From Phocoena phocoena (Eukaryota > Chordata > Mammalia > Artiodactyla > Phocoenidae), in NCBI RefSeq assembly GCF_963924675.1, contig NC_089230.1, positions 72,903,223-72,967,222 of the forward strand: 64,000 nucleotides of DNA, written 5' to 3'. The position numbers were made by a program, and so were the translations under genes. Of this stretch, positions 22,725 through 34,493 are shown piece by piece. The notes beneath the pieces are model-generated. The model was not told the DNA's origin and did not search any database. It saw nothing but the letters and a program-made list of their open reading frames with translations. Positions within the stretch are counted from its first letter, which is position 1. Each line of letters opens with the position of its first letter.

Positions 22725-22854
22725 GGGAATCCCCTGGTGTTCCAGTGTTTAGGACTCGGGACTTTCACTGCCATGGAATGGGGTTCGATCCCTGGTCAGG
22801 GAACTAAGATCCTGCAAGTAGTGTGGCGCAGCTAAAAAAAAAAAAAAAAAAAAA
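22725..22854 (+). mobile_element. Older CHR-family SINE (short form), sense
   Basis: Starts GGGAATCCCCTGGTGTTCCAG, has the canonical pol III B box GGTTCGATCCC and ends with GTGTGGCGCAGCT and an A-tail at 22834-22854. It is an older, shorter relative of the SINE that follows. It shares one target-site duplication with it (AGAAAATTACAAGTTA at 22709-22724 and 23063-23078). Confidence 0.85.
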
Positions 22855-22856
22855 GA

Positions 22857-23063
22857 GGGCTTCCCTGGTGACGCAGTGGTTGAGAGTCCGCCTGCCGATG
22901 CAGGGGACACGGGTTCGTGCCCCAGTCCAGGAAGATCTCACATGCCGTGGAGTGGCTGGGCCCGTGAGCCATGGCCGCTGAGCCTGTGCGTCCAGAGCCT
23001 GTGCTCCACAACGGGAGGGGCCACAACAGTGAGAGGCCCGCGTACCGCAAAAAAAAAAAAAAA
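22857..23063 (+). mobile_element. CHR-type SINE, sense, joined to the A-tail of the preceding SINE
   Basis: Complete young copy that begins directly at the A-tail of the older SINE. Its own A-tail ends at the shared right-hand duplication. No separate duplication is visible between the two, except A residues. Confidence 0.9.
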
Positions 23064-23537
23064 GAAAATTACAAGTTAAAATAACCACTACACACCTATT
23101 AGAATGGGTAAAACCCAAAACACAACAACAAATGCTGGTGAGGATGCAGAGCAACAGGAACTCTTGGTCATTGCTGGTGGGAATGCAAAACGTTGTAGCT
23201 ACCTTGGGAGAGAGTTTGGCAACATTTTACAAAGATAAACATAGGCTCCATAAATCCAGTCATGTTGCTCCTAGGAATCTGCAAATGAATGTTTGCAGAT
23301 GAAACAAAATCTGCACATGAATGTTTATAGCAGCTTTATTCGTGATTGCCAAAACTTGAAAGCAACCAAGATGTCCTTCACTAGGTGAATGGATAAACAA
23401 ACTGTTATACATCCAAACAATGGAATATTATTCAACAATAAAAAGAAATGATCTATTAAACCATGAAAAGACACAAAGAAACCTTTAGTGTATATTGCTT
23501 TATGAAAGAAACCAATTTGAAAAGGCTACATATGGTA

Positions 23538-23931
23538 TGTTATGGACTGATTGTGTCCCCCCAAAATTCACATGTTGGAGCTCTAACCCCCAATTTGACT
23601 GTATTTGGAGATAGGGCATTTGGGGAGGTAATTAAGGTTAAATGAAGTCATAAGTGTGGGGCCCTAATTGGATAGGACTGGTATCCTTAAAAGAGAGGAA
23701 GAGACACCAGCACTCTTTCTCTTTCTCTGCCCACACACAGACAAGAGGCCATGTGAGGACACAGCAAGATGGAGACCATCAACAAGCCAGGAGGAGAGAT
23801 CTCACCAAACACCAACCCTGATGGCACCTTGTTATTGGCCCTCTGGCCCCCAGAACTGTGAGAAAAAAATCTGCTGTTTAAGCCACCCAGTTTGTGTTAT
23901 CTTCTTATGGCAACCCGAACAGAGAAATACA
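23538..23931 (+). mobile_element. MaLR (MLT1-like) solo LTR, sense
   Basis: Starts TGTTATGGACTGATTGTGTCCCC, carries CCAAAATTCACATGTTGGAG, a GGAGGTAATTAAGGTTAAATG segment, ATGTGAGGACACAGCAAG, CAGAACTGTGAGAAAAAAATCTG and GCCACCCAGTTTGTG, and ends AATACA. The five-base duplication TGGTA at 23533-23537 and 23932-23936 fits an ERVL-MaLR insertion. It has no coding capacity. Confidence 0.85.
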
Positions 23932-24348
23932 TGGTATGATTCCAAATATCAGCTATCTGAAATAGGCAAGACTATAGAGACAATAAAAAGACCGGTGGCT
24001 GCCAGAGGTTCAGGAAAAGGGAGGGAGATTTGAATAGGTAGAGTTCAGGGCATTTCTGGGACTGTGAAACTATTCTGTGTGATACTGTAATGATGGATAC
24101 ATGAGCTTATTCATTTGTCAAAACCCATGGAACATACAGCACAGAGAATGAGCCACAATGTAAACTATGGACTTTAATAATGATGTACATTATTTAATAA
24201 TAATGTATCAATATTGGTTCACCAATGTTAACAAATGCACCACACTAATGCAAGACGTTAATAATGGGTGAGACTCTATGCATGAGTTATTAATACTTTC
24301 TCTGCACTTTTTCTACAAACCTACTCTAAAAAATAAAGTTTATTAAGA

Positions 24349-25139
24349 CTTATAAAAATTAATATTCTAAATGTTAAAAATTAGCCTCATGGATAACTAC
24401 CAGTTTTTTCTTCACAGTTATGTGTACTTTAATATAGTACCTATATTATCCAGTTGTCTGTCTTGTTCTTGAAAGTATTTTTCTGGTTTGCTGTTGACAT
24501 TTTAAAGTTAAGGGTTTTGTTTGTTTGTTTGTTTTACAGAAGACTAGCCCCAGGTCAACTAAGAATGTAACATATTTGTGACCTAAAGATGACAAGGTTG
24601 GTCTGCTTTTTAGAACATAACAGTCACCTCGAATACTTGAAAACACTGCATATTTAGTTATTTTCACATTTGCCATTAGTCTACCATGTGAAGAAGGTGA
24701 AGATGAGAAGTTAGAGTCGTCCAGCTCCCCTTAGAAAGTAGTTGCACTTCACCAAGATGGGGCAAGCCTGCCTGCTAGCTAGCACCTTGCTTGAAGTGAT
24801 GGTGGTTGCCGGGAACCATATATGCCCCAAATCTCATACACCCCTTTTTCCAGAGACATTAAAGAAGGATTCTGACTTTGTATTGAGTATCTACAAAACC
24901 TAAAGCATACATTATCCCTTCTAAGTAAATTCTCGGGACCACTCACCTTTTACTGTCCCCCTCCCCTCCTACCCTTCTTCCTCTATTTTTTATCCCTGGT
25001 CCTATGTTCCTATGTTCCAGCGTTCAGTATCTGCTCTGCTCTCTCCACTTCCTTTCTTCTTCCTTCTGGTACCTTCTGTATCATTTTCTCCAATATATCT
25101 TTCAGTTTACTTTATATCATTTATTGTTAAAACCACCTA
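24349..25139. other. Unique sequence, no gene seen
   Basis: No exon or clear repeat. A short (TTTG)n run lies at 24518-24532. Confidence 0.45.
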
Positions 25140-25401
25140 TTAATGTTTTGTTTTGTTTTTTTAAAATTCTTTTATTTCAGAGAATTTCAAAGTTCTCCAA
25201 ACATACACATATACAAAATAGACAGAAGAGTAAAATGAATGCTCATAGCCCCGTGGCCCTGCTTCAATAATTGTCTTTTTTCATTTTTTTTAAACCAGTG
25301 GATTTTAGTATAACAGAGTATCATAAGATGTTTTTTTCATTTATATTCCCATATTTTCTCTACAGCTAAGTATTATTTGAAGCAAATCTGATAATCTTTT
25401 T
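25140..25401 (-). repeat. Probable old L1 3' fragment, antisense
   Basis: Text such as ACACATATACAAAATAGACAGAAG, AATGAATGCTCATAGCCCC and TTATTTGAAGCAAATCTGATAATC resembles the 3' region of ancient L1M elements. It forms the left flank of a younger L1 insertion. Family uncertain. Confidence 0.4.
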
Positions 25402-25417
25402 TCAAGACTGCTTTTAT

Positions 25418-26209
25418 TTATTTTTATAATTTTTATTGGAGTATAGTTGATTTACAACGTTGTGTTAGTTTCAGCTGTACAACAAAGTATCTCCACTCTT
25501 TAAAATTCGTTTACCATATAGGCCATTACAGAGTATTGATTAGAGTTCCCTGTGCTATACAGTAGGTCTTTATTACTTATCTATTTTGTATATAGTAGGG
25601 TGTATACGTCAATCCCAGTCTCCCAATTTATCCCTCCCCCCACTTAACCCCTGGTAACCATAAGTTTGTTTTCTACATCTATAACTCTATTTCTCTTTTG
25701 TAGATAAGTTCATTTGTACCCTTTTTTTAGATTCCACATATAAGCGATATCATATTATATTTGTCTTTTTCTGACTTGCTTCACTCAGTATGACTCTAAG
25801 TCCATCCATGTTGCTGCAAATGGCATTATTTCATTTTTTATGGCTGTGTAATATTCCATTGTATATATGTACCACATCTTCTTTATCCCTTCATCTGTTG
25901 ATAGACATTTAGGTTGCTTCCATGTCCTGGTTATCGTAAATAGTGCTACAATGAACATTGTGGTACATGTTTCTTTTTGAATTATGGTTTTCTCTGGGTA
26001 TATACCCAGTAGTGGGATTGCTGGATCATATGGTAGCTGTATATTTAGTTTTTTAAGGAACCTCCATACTGTTCTCCATAGTGGCTATACCAATTTACAT
26101 TCCCACCAACAGTGTAGGAGGGTTGGCTTTTCTGCCCACAGTATCATCTCACACCGGTCAGAATGGCCATCATCAAAAAATCTACAAACAATAAATGCTG
26201 GAGAGGGTG
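25418..26209 (-). mobile_element. 5'-truncated L1 with a 5' inversion (twin priming)
   Basis: 25418-26139 is antisense L1 3' UTR and ORF2 C-terminal text. 26140-26209 is L1 text in the opposite, sense orientation and is the segment that directly precedes it in the element. Flanking duplication TCAAGACTGCTTTTA at 25402-25416 and 26210-26224. The arrangement is the known signature of twin-primed reverse transcription. Confidence 0.85.
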
Positions 26210-26224
26210 TCAAGACTGCTTTTA

Positions 26225-26630
26225 AACGCATGGCTATCTCTCCTTGATAGGCATTCCCTGGCCCCTGCTTGTTTGTTCATCCTCTAGGAGATTCTATCAG
26301 AGCCTTAGGGTATAGTGAGAAAAGATTGGGAAAGTGTAGCATACCAGGGCAGAGAGAAGAAGCTGACACTAGAGATCTCGAAGCTATTGCCTCTTCTGGG
26401 AGTCATGTGGCACGGTGATCAGTTTGTAATTAGAGTGTAGTAGTGACCTCTGTCATATGTCACCTGTTTTATTCTGCTCCTGGGGCCCTCCTCTGGGCCC
26501 ATGGCTTGTGGCTCAAGAAATTGATGCTCTGAGTCTCTTTATTGTATTTGTGTTGAAGTACTTTCAAGACAGACCTCACATAATTTCTTCAGACACATTT
26601 CTGAGGAGTGTGAGCTCACGAGGAAACAAG
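26225..26630. other. Unique sequence, no gene seen
   Basis: An 82-codon frame at 26457-26705 overlaps an old L1 boundary and shows no domain. Confidence 0.4.
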
Positions 26631-26634
26631 GCAT

Positions 26635-26960
26635 GTGAGCAAGATCCAGGAGACCCAGACCCACAGAGATTGCAGACATTGGAATTATTGGACATAACAT
26701 TTTAAATAAGTTTGTTTACTATGTTTAAAGGAATAAAAGAGGACATTGAAAATATGTGTAAGGATCAAGAGATTCATTTTTAAAAGACCAAGCAGATTTG
26801 AAAAAAGAACCAAATAGACTTTTTTTTGAAATGAGACTGCGAAAACTGAAATTAAAAGCTCAATGTTGTCATGGATGAGATAGTCATGCCAGAAACATTG
26901 AACCTAGATGTGATTAAACCTCTGATTCCAACTATCAGTTTACAGGTACGAGAGGAACTA
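26635..26960 (+). mobile_element. Old L1 ORF1 fragment, sense
   Basis: AGACCCAGACCCACAGAGATTG, GACATTGGAATTATTGGACA, TTTAAAGGAATAAAAGAGG and AAAGACCAAGCAGATTTG match the coiled-coil coding part of ORF1 in old L1M elements. Diverged and short. Confidence 0.6.
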
Positions 26961-27479
26961 AACCACAGATAAGCAACTGGGAAAATCCAAATTGTAGAAA
27001 ATTCCACAGGACAAACAACTCATTAAAAAAAAAATAGATTGCAAGGAAAAGAAAATATGGAGGAGAACCTATTGATTCAATAGCAGCATAAAAGACACAT
27101 TTACCAATTGCAATATTCATAGTTTGCTTGATTCAAGCAACTTGTAAAAAATATGACATTTAGGATACAATTGGAAATTTGAATAGTTACTGGATGTTGA
27201 GCCTACCCATGGATAATAAGCGGTTATTGTTAATTAAGGGTGTGATCATGGTATAGTGACTTTTTGTAAAAACAGGAGTTACTATCTTTTATAGATACAT
27301 ACTGAAATACTTATGGGTTTTTGTTTTCCTTGCATTGTGAGCAGAGAATTAGCATGATCAGTCATTCTGGTTCACCTAACTCTCCCAGTTTTAGCACTTA
27401 ACCCTTTAGTCCCAGGCTAACCAGGATGATGGGTCACTCTAGTCTAATGTCAGTTATTTAAAATTGGTTGAGTTATCAA
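26961..27479. repeat. Probably ancient repeat at 27150-27320, otherwise unassigned
   Basis: ATACAATTGGAAATTTGAATAG, TTATTGTTAATTAAGGGTGTG, ATCATGGTATAGTGACTTTTTG and TAGATACATACTGAAATACTTATG look like a mammalian interspersed repeat I have seen often but cannot name with confidence. The remainder is AT-rich and unassigned. Confidence 0.35.
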
Positions 27480-29345
27480 ATTATGATTAGATTATCCCTG
27501 TTAATTATTTTGTCTCTTTGGATATTCCTGAAATGAGTTAAAATCTGACACTTTTAATACGATTTTTTGGTGATTTTATCATTATGATTCTGTTAAGTTT
27601 TGCTACACATATTTTGAAGCTCTATTTAAGTTACATAGAAGTTTATAAATGTTCTATCTTCTTGAATCCTTTAATTTCCTTATAGTCCTCCTTTTGATCC
27701 CTATTAATGCATTTAATTCTAAATTTTATCTTATTGTATTACTATTGCTACATCAGCTTTCTTTGGTTAGTACTTGCTGGGTATATCTATTTCCATACTT
27801 TTATTTTCAACCTTTCTGGGTGATTTTCTGGTAATTTTGTCTCCTATATGTAGCATATACCAAGTTTTTTTTAATTTTAATTTTTTTATTGAAGTACAGT
27901 TGACTTACAACGTTGTGTTAATTTCTGCTGTACAGCAAAGTGATTCAGTTTTATATATATATATATATACTTTTTCAAATTCTTTTCCATTATGGTTTAT
28001 TACAGGACATTGAATATAGTTCCCTGTGCTATACAGTAGGATCTTGTTGTTTATCTATTTTATGTATAGTAGTTTGTATGTGCTAATCCCAAACTCCTAA
28101 TTTATCCCTCCTCCACCGCCTTTCCCCTTTGGTAACCATAAATTTGTTTTCTATATCTGTGAGTCTGTTTCTGTTTCATAGAAAAGTTCATTTGTATTAT
28201 ATTTTCGATTCCACATATAAGTGATATCACATGGTATTTGTCTTTCTCTTTCTGATTTACTTCACTTAGTATGATAAGTGAAGTAAACCATCCAGTTGCT
28301 GCAAATGGCATTATTTCCTTCTTTTTTATGGCTGAATAATATTCCATTGTATAGATGTACCACATCTTCATCCATTCATCTGTTGACGGACATTTAGGTT
28401 GTTTCCATGTCTTGGCTATTGTAAATAGTGCTTCTGAGAACACTGGAGTGCATGTATCTTTTCGAATTATAGTTTTGTCTGGATTTATGCCCAGGATTGG
28501 GATTGCAGGATCATATGGCAACTCTATTTTTAGTTCTTTAAGGAATCTCCATACTGTTTTCCATAGTGGCTGCACCAATTTGCATTCCCACCAACAGTGT
28601 AAGAGGGTTCCCTTTTCCCCATACCCTCTCCAGCATTTGTTATTTGTAGACTTTTTAATGATGGTCACTCTGACCAGTTTGAAGTAATACCGCATTGTAG
28701 TTTTGATTTGCATTTCTTTAATAATTACTGATGCTGATGCATCTTTTCATGTGCCTACTGGCCATCTGTATGTCTTCTTTCGAGAAATGAAGATTTATTT
28801 TTTTAAATTGATAATCTCTATCTTTTGATAGGTGAAGATAGTTCATTGAAATATATTAGAATTTTTCTTATTTCTACTATCTTAGTTTGGGTTTTCTGTT
28901 TAACCTCCTCTTTATCTATTTCCTTTCTCCTCTTCCTGTGTTCTCATTAAATGATAAACTTTTCTGTATACCCTTTACATCCTCAGAGATTTTGTAAAAT
29001 AAGGATTGTTTTTCTATTATGATTTTTGGTTTTATATTTTAGTAGTTACCTTGAGCAAAGCACGCCTTTGGCTTCAGCAGGACTCTCACTCTTAAATGTC
29101 CTGCTTCTTTTCTGGTTCTTGGAAATGTTTATATTCTGTTGAGCCTGATTATGTCTTTGTCAGCCTCTCTTATTTGCATTTTACATAAATTTCTGTGTAG
29201 AAATCATTGCTGTCTTTTAGAAGTAAATATTGACCTTCAAAGCATTAACTTATTATTAACAACCTTGAGCGGAATTGAGCCATTCAAGCTACTCATTTCT
29301 TACATACAAGTTAAAGATCCTTTATTTTTCTTTCTCTTTTTGTAT
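27480..29345 (-). mobile_element. Old L1 (ORF2 endonuclease part), antisense, split by a younger L1
   Basis: 27560-27862 reads antisense as the L1 endonuclease region; matching text resumes at about 28800 (ATTGATAATCTCTATCTTTTG). The split is filled by a 3'-end L1. Right boundary near 29345 approximate. Confidence 0.6.
27863..28797 (-). mobile_element. 5'-truncated L1, antisense, inside the older L1
   Basis: Begins with T-rich poly-A complement at 27868-27892, followed by TTGAAGTACAGTTGACTTAC, the artiodactyl-type L1 3' end, a short (TA)n near 27954-27970, and ORF2 C-terminal text to about 28790, including an antisense frame of 203 codons at 28102-28713 that reads [15 protein letters not shown] clean target duplication could not be fixed because both edges are T-rich. 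Confidence 0.8.
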
Positions 29346-29424
29346 TTTAGATAATGTATTGTCAAAATTTTACAAATTTATACAGTTTATAGAATATTTT
29401 TAACATATCACATATTCAAAATGC

Positions 29425-32215
29425 AAAGTTACTTATTAAGGTATAATTTGTATAAAATACACAAATCTTAAAAACACAACTTGATAAAATTTTACACATT
29501 TATAAATCTGTGTAACCACCACCAATCAAGATGTAGAACATGTCTATCTACCCAAAAAAGTTCCTGTGGTATCTTCCCAGACAAAACCAACCTCTGAGGT
29601 AACCATTATGTTAACTTCTATCACTGTGGAAAAGCTTTGCCTATCCTAAAACTTCATATAAATGGAATCCTGCCCTATATACTCCTTTGTATCGAGCTTC
29701 TTTTGCTCTCAATATCTTTTTCAGTTTCATCCTTATTGTTGTGTATATCAGTACATTCCTTTTTTATTGTTGTGTAGATTTCCCTTATATTAACATACCA
29801 TGACTTATTCATTTGTTCCTCTTATGATGAATACTTGAATGGTTCCTAATTTTTTACTATTATAAATTAATATGCTATGAAGAGTCTAGCATAAGTCTTT
29901 TTGTGGACGTAGCTGTGCCATAGAAAAGACACTTGTTTAACTTTGAATAGAAACAGCCAAAGAACAACGTATGAGAGTCTCAATTACTCCACATCTTGCC
30001 AACACTAGAAACTGTCAGTCTTTAACTGTAGAATTAAAGAGGGTGTATAGAAGTATCTCTTGTTTTTAATTTGCATTTCCCTGATAAGTAATGTTGTTGA
30101 ATAATTTTCTTATGCTCGTTGACTAGATATTTTATTTTGTAAATTATCTCCTAAATCTTTTGCCTTTTTAAAAATTAGGTTGTTTGCCCTATTATTATTG
30201 AACTGTAAGAGTCCTTCATATATTCTGGATACAAGTCCTTTGCCAGATATATGTTTTTCCAGGCTCTGGAGTGCCTTTTCATTTCCTAAAGAGTATCTTT
30301 TGATAAGCAGATTTTTAGATTTTGATGATGACCAATTTATCAGTTAAAAATTTTTATGGTCAGTGCTGTTTGTTCCCTGTTTTAAAAATCTTTGTCTGTC
30401 TCAAGGTAGCTTTAGCTTTCAAATTTACACTTGATCTACCCAGAATTGATTTTTGTGTATGGTGAGAGATAACATCAAATATATTATTTTTTCTATAGGA
30501 ATATCCAGTTGCTCTAGCAGCATTTATTAATAAGACCATCCTTCCTCTTTGAAATGCATGAGTGTCATTGTTGTAAATCAAGTGACCAAATATATATGTG
30601 TTTATTTCTGAACTCTCTCTTTAGTTCTATCAATCTGTTTGTCTGTCTTTTTGCCAATACCTCACTATCTTAATTACCAAGCCTTAGAGTAAGTTTAAAA
30701 TCTGTTAGTATAGGTCTTCCAACTTGGTTCCTTTTTTCTTTTTTTTTAAAATAGTTTTGGCTAGTCTATGTCCTTTGCATTTCCCAATAAATTATAGATC
30801 AGATGATTGATCTCTATGCACAAAATATTAAACCTTCTGGGATTTTCATTGGAATAGCATTAAATTTATAGATCAATTTAGGGATAATTGATATCTTAAT
30901 AATATCAAGCCTGTGGTATATCTCTCCATTTATTTAGGTCTTCTTTAATTTTTCAGAGCACTGTTTGATAGTTTTTAGCATGTACATCTTGCACACTTTT
31001 TGTTAATTTACTTTCCTTTTCTAGTTTCTTGAAGTGGAAGCTTAACTCCTTGATTTTAAAACTTTCTTCTTTTCCAGCATATGTGTTTAAACATATAAAT
31101 TTCTTACTAAGCATTGCTTTACTTACGTCTCAAAATTTTGCTAATTTGTGTTATTATTATTTGTTCCAAATAGTTTCTAATTTACCTTGTGATTTCTTCT
31201 TTGACCAATAGATAATTTAGAAATGTGTTGCTTAATTTCCAAATATTTGGACGATTTCTAATTATTTTTTGTTACTGATTTCTAATTTAATTCCATTATC
31301 TTTGCAAAATATATTTTATATGACTTTGGTCCTTTGAAATTTATTGAGACTTGCTTTATAGCCCAGAATATGGTCTATTTTTGTGAATGATCTATTGCAC
31401 TTAAATAGTATGTGTTCTTTTTTTCTTTTTCATGGTTGTTGGCTCTAATATTCTTTAAATGCTTTATTAATGTCGGATTAGGTCAGATTATTCATCTTAT
31501 ATATTGTGACTGATTTTTGTCTGCCTGTTCTATCAATTACAGAGAGATATATTCTCAAATATCCATTTCTAATTATGGATTTATCTATTTATCATTTTAT
31601 TTCTGTCAATTTTTACTTCCTATTTTGAATGTATGCTATCAGGCATATACACATTAAGGATTATTATATCTTCCTATTGAATTGACCCTTTCATCATTAT
31701 TAAATACCCCTCTTTTTACCTGGGAATACTTTCTGCCTTAAAGTCTACTTTGTCTGATATTATAGCCAGAGCTATAATTTTTATAAATATAAACTTAATT
31801 TTTAAGCTTTTTGTGGTTAGTGTTTACATCTAATATGGTATTCATGTTCCTAATAATTTACTTTCAACTGTTCTGTGTCCTAATATTTAAAGTTTGTGTC
31901 TTATAAGAATATTCTTGGGTCTGTTTTTTAGTTAGTCTAATAATATCTGCCTTTTAGTTAGGATGTTTAGTCCTTTCACATTTAATGTAATTACTGACAT
32001 GGATTTCAGTCTGTCATCTCACTATTTGTTTTCTATTTGTCCCATACACTTTTGCTCTTCCTTTAATGGATTTTTTTTGGATTAATCAAAATTTTCCCTC
32101 CTATTTTGTCTACCTTCTTATGCTAACTGGAAATGTTTTGATGATGTAGGGAATAAATTACTAACTCAAAAACCTTGTGCACCAAAATTCACATAGTCAC
32201 AGTTCTTACCTTTAT
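29425..32215 (-). mobile_element. Old L1 (L1M-like), antisense, about 2.8 kb
   Basis: 3' UTR text at 29430-29700 (ATGGAATCCTGCCCTATATAC and similar), ORF2 C-terminal and RT text to about 31400, then endonuclease text to about 32150. Reads throughout with many stops. It shows only relics of the L1 frame and carries no SINE inside. Confidence 0.75.
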
Positions 32216-32269
32216 ACTTTTACATTGTGGTTATTATTTTTTTTCTATGTGAAATCATTTGGTCTCCTA

Positions 32270-32425
32270 TTATAGGGTATATGTGGGTGGTGCATATGTG
32301 TAGGGGTGTGTGTGTGGGGAGTATGTGTTATGCATATGTGAATGTGCTGCATATGTGAGTATGTGTACAAACATGTATGCTTGCACATGTCTGCATGTAT
32401 AGTGTGCCATGTGTGTGTTGCCTTT
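32270..32425 (+). repeat. GT-rich low-complexity tract
   Basis: Imperfect TATGTG, GTGTGTG and GCATATGTG units over about 150 bases, just before a SINE. Confidence 0.75.
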
Positions 32426-32454
32426 AAATCCTAAATATCTAGGTGATGAATTTT

Positions 32455-32670
32455 TTGTTTGTTTGTTTTTGTTTTTTTTGCGGTACGCCAGCCTCTCACC
32501 GTGTGGCCTCTCCCGTTGCAGAGCACAGGCTCCGGATGCGCAAGCTCAGCGACCATGGCTCACGGGCCCAGCCGCCCCGCAGCATGTGGGATCCTCCCGG
32601 ACTGGGGCACGAACCCATGTCCCCTGCATCGGCAGGTGAACTCTCAACCACTGCGCCACCAGGGAAGCCC
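32455..32670 (-). mobile_element. CHR-type SINE, antisense
   Basis: Complete copy, with tail reading TTTTTTTTGCGGTACGCC on the plus strand. Duplication TAGGTGATGAATTTT at 32440-32454 and 32671-32685. Confidence 0.93.
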
Positions 32671-32689
32671 TAGGTGATGAATTTTAAGA

Positions 32690-34265
32690 GCACATTTCAT
32701 AATTTAAAGATATCACTTCGTTAATTTCTGACTACAATGAAGTAATTCATTAAATGACAACAGACTGGTCTATCAGAATAAATGTTTCTGCCAAGCTGTT
32801 TTAGCTTGTAAGCCAGAATTTAACTCAAGTATTTGAAGAAAAAAGTTGTGCATTCATAAAATCTCTCAAGGGGAAGATATGAATGATGTCCTAATTTAAT
32901 TCAATATGTATTTCCATAAAATCGTACAATAAAATTCATGAAACATAGTAAGATATCATGTCAGACACTCCTAGCATTGGAGAAACATATGCTGTATTGG
33001 TTTCATGTCAGCTTTCTTTTTTTGACTGATTTCTTAAGGAAATACCTTCCTCTCCCTCTGGTAATATGCTTGAACTTTGTTTGGAAAGCTTCAGGGCAAG
33101 GGAGGTTTGGGGCAGACTGCCTAGAGAACTTATTTCCCTTGGTGATTGATATGATCCAGGCTTACAGCATGCAGGTATGATGCAAGTCTGTACATGTGTG
33201 GAGATTATGTTTAACCAAGGGTTTTCTTGGTGAAGGGGTAAAACTGAACTCTGGGAAATTTTGAGAAATAATTCTGTGAGTTATAATTGTAACTAAGGTC
33301 TCTTTGATGTGGCTAAGTTCTTCTCTATTAGCAGTAATTATATTAATTTCTTTTACCTTGATTTCAGTACTGTGAGAAAGACAAAAAAACGAAGTCATCC
33401 GTTACATGAATTCACACTTTTTAAGCACTTGTAATCCTGCCAGGCACCATGGGTAATCTAAAATGAAAAAGTCTGGGTTACTGCTTAAGAAAAACACAGT
33501 CAAGTACAGGGAGCTACATTATGAACACAAATAACCGTAGGATAAGGTAGAAAGTGACATGCACCTTAAATTTGAAAAACAGAGGCTGGGATTGATCAAA
33601 GAATGCCTCCTGAAGGAGGGGACATTTGAATTGGGCCCTAAAAAATGGGTAGAAATTTGATAGCCACTGATGAAGTGAACGGTGTTCTTAGGGGCAGACA
33701 CATGGTCAAACGTACAAGGATGGGTTTAGGGGAAAAGGAACAATTCTGTTTTATTGGTATATAAAGTACATAGGAAAGCAGTAATAGATAATTCAGGAAA
33801 GGTAAGATAGACTATGTCAAGGAGAGTGTTAAAGGTTATTATCATTATTACTACACAATTACCTTTTTATTATTCCCCTCACTATGTGTTAAAAATAGGA
33901 CCAGCTGCTGTGTAGACATGCAGAAGGAAACATGGTCTCTATGTGGATAGAAAATAAAACACAGTTCAGTTCCTCCAATTTTGAATTGTCTCCACTCTTT
34001 TCAACATTACAAACATCCTCGTTTTTTAAATGCTTTGTTTATATTAATATTTACTTATGTTTATATTTAATTATATTAAATTTATACTTACTATCATTTA
34101 TATTGGCATTAACTGGAAAGCTGGTTCAAATAGCAAAATAGTTTTCCATTGATCTGCTGCTCATGGCTACTTTCATCAGTACCACCTGCCTATAGTCCCT
34201 GTTACTTATTGAGCTTTTGTCGGCCAAGGGCATAGAGATTTCCAGAACGTTTGTTCTCTTTCCTT
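32690..34265. other. Unique sequence, with a possible ancient repeat at 33470-33740
   Basis: No gene seen. Around 33590-33660 (GCCTCCTGAAGGAGGGGACATTTGAATTGGGCCC) the text resembles an ancient mammalian interspersed repeat, family unassigned. No domain in the few open frames. Confidence 0.4.
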
Positions 34266-34281
34266 AAATTTTAAGTATGCA

Positions 34282-34493
34282 GGGCTTCCCTGGTGGCGCA
34301 GTGGTTGAGAGTCCACCTGCCGATGCAGGGGACGTGGGTTCGTGCCCCGGTCCAGGAGGATCCCACATGCCGCGGAGCGGCTGGGCCTGTGAGCCATGGC
34401 CGCTGAGCCTGTGCGTCCGGAGCCTGTGCTCCGCAACGGGAGAGACCACAGCAGTGAGAGGCCCGTGTACCACAAAAAAAAAAAAAAAAAAAA
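34282..34493 (+). mobile_element. CHR-type SINE, sense
   Basis: Complete copy with A-tail at 34473-34493. Duplication AAATTTTAAGTATGCAG at 34266-34282 and, with one change, at about 34491-34507. Confidence 0.92.

Larger units (their letters stand above)
21155..24348 (+). mobile_element. Old L1 (L1M-like), sense, 5'-truncated, interrupted twice
   Basis: ORF2 reverse-transcriptase text begins near 21170 (CCAAATGGGATTTGTTCCAGG) and runs into the C-terminal part and 3' UTR; the element ends AAAAATAAAGTTTATTAAGAC near 24348. Many stops are present. The catalytic (F/Y)xDD site is degraded: 21586-21597 would read FPDG instead of FADD, so the catalytic Asp is lost. A SINE pair interrupts it at 22725-23062 and a MaLR-type LTR at 23538-23931; L1 text resumes on each side. 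Both are therefore younger. Confidence 0.85.

Noticed and set aside
22876..23079. A similar 60-110 codon open frame in nearly every CHR SINE (starting [10 protein letters not shown] or its antisense equivalents)
   Set aside because: It recurs because the SINE sequence recurs. It overlaps the pol III promoter, has frames open on both strands due to GC content and ends in the A-tail. It is not a gene family.
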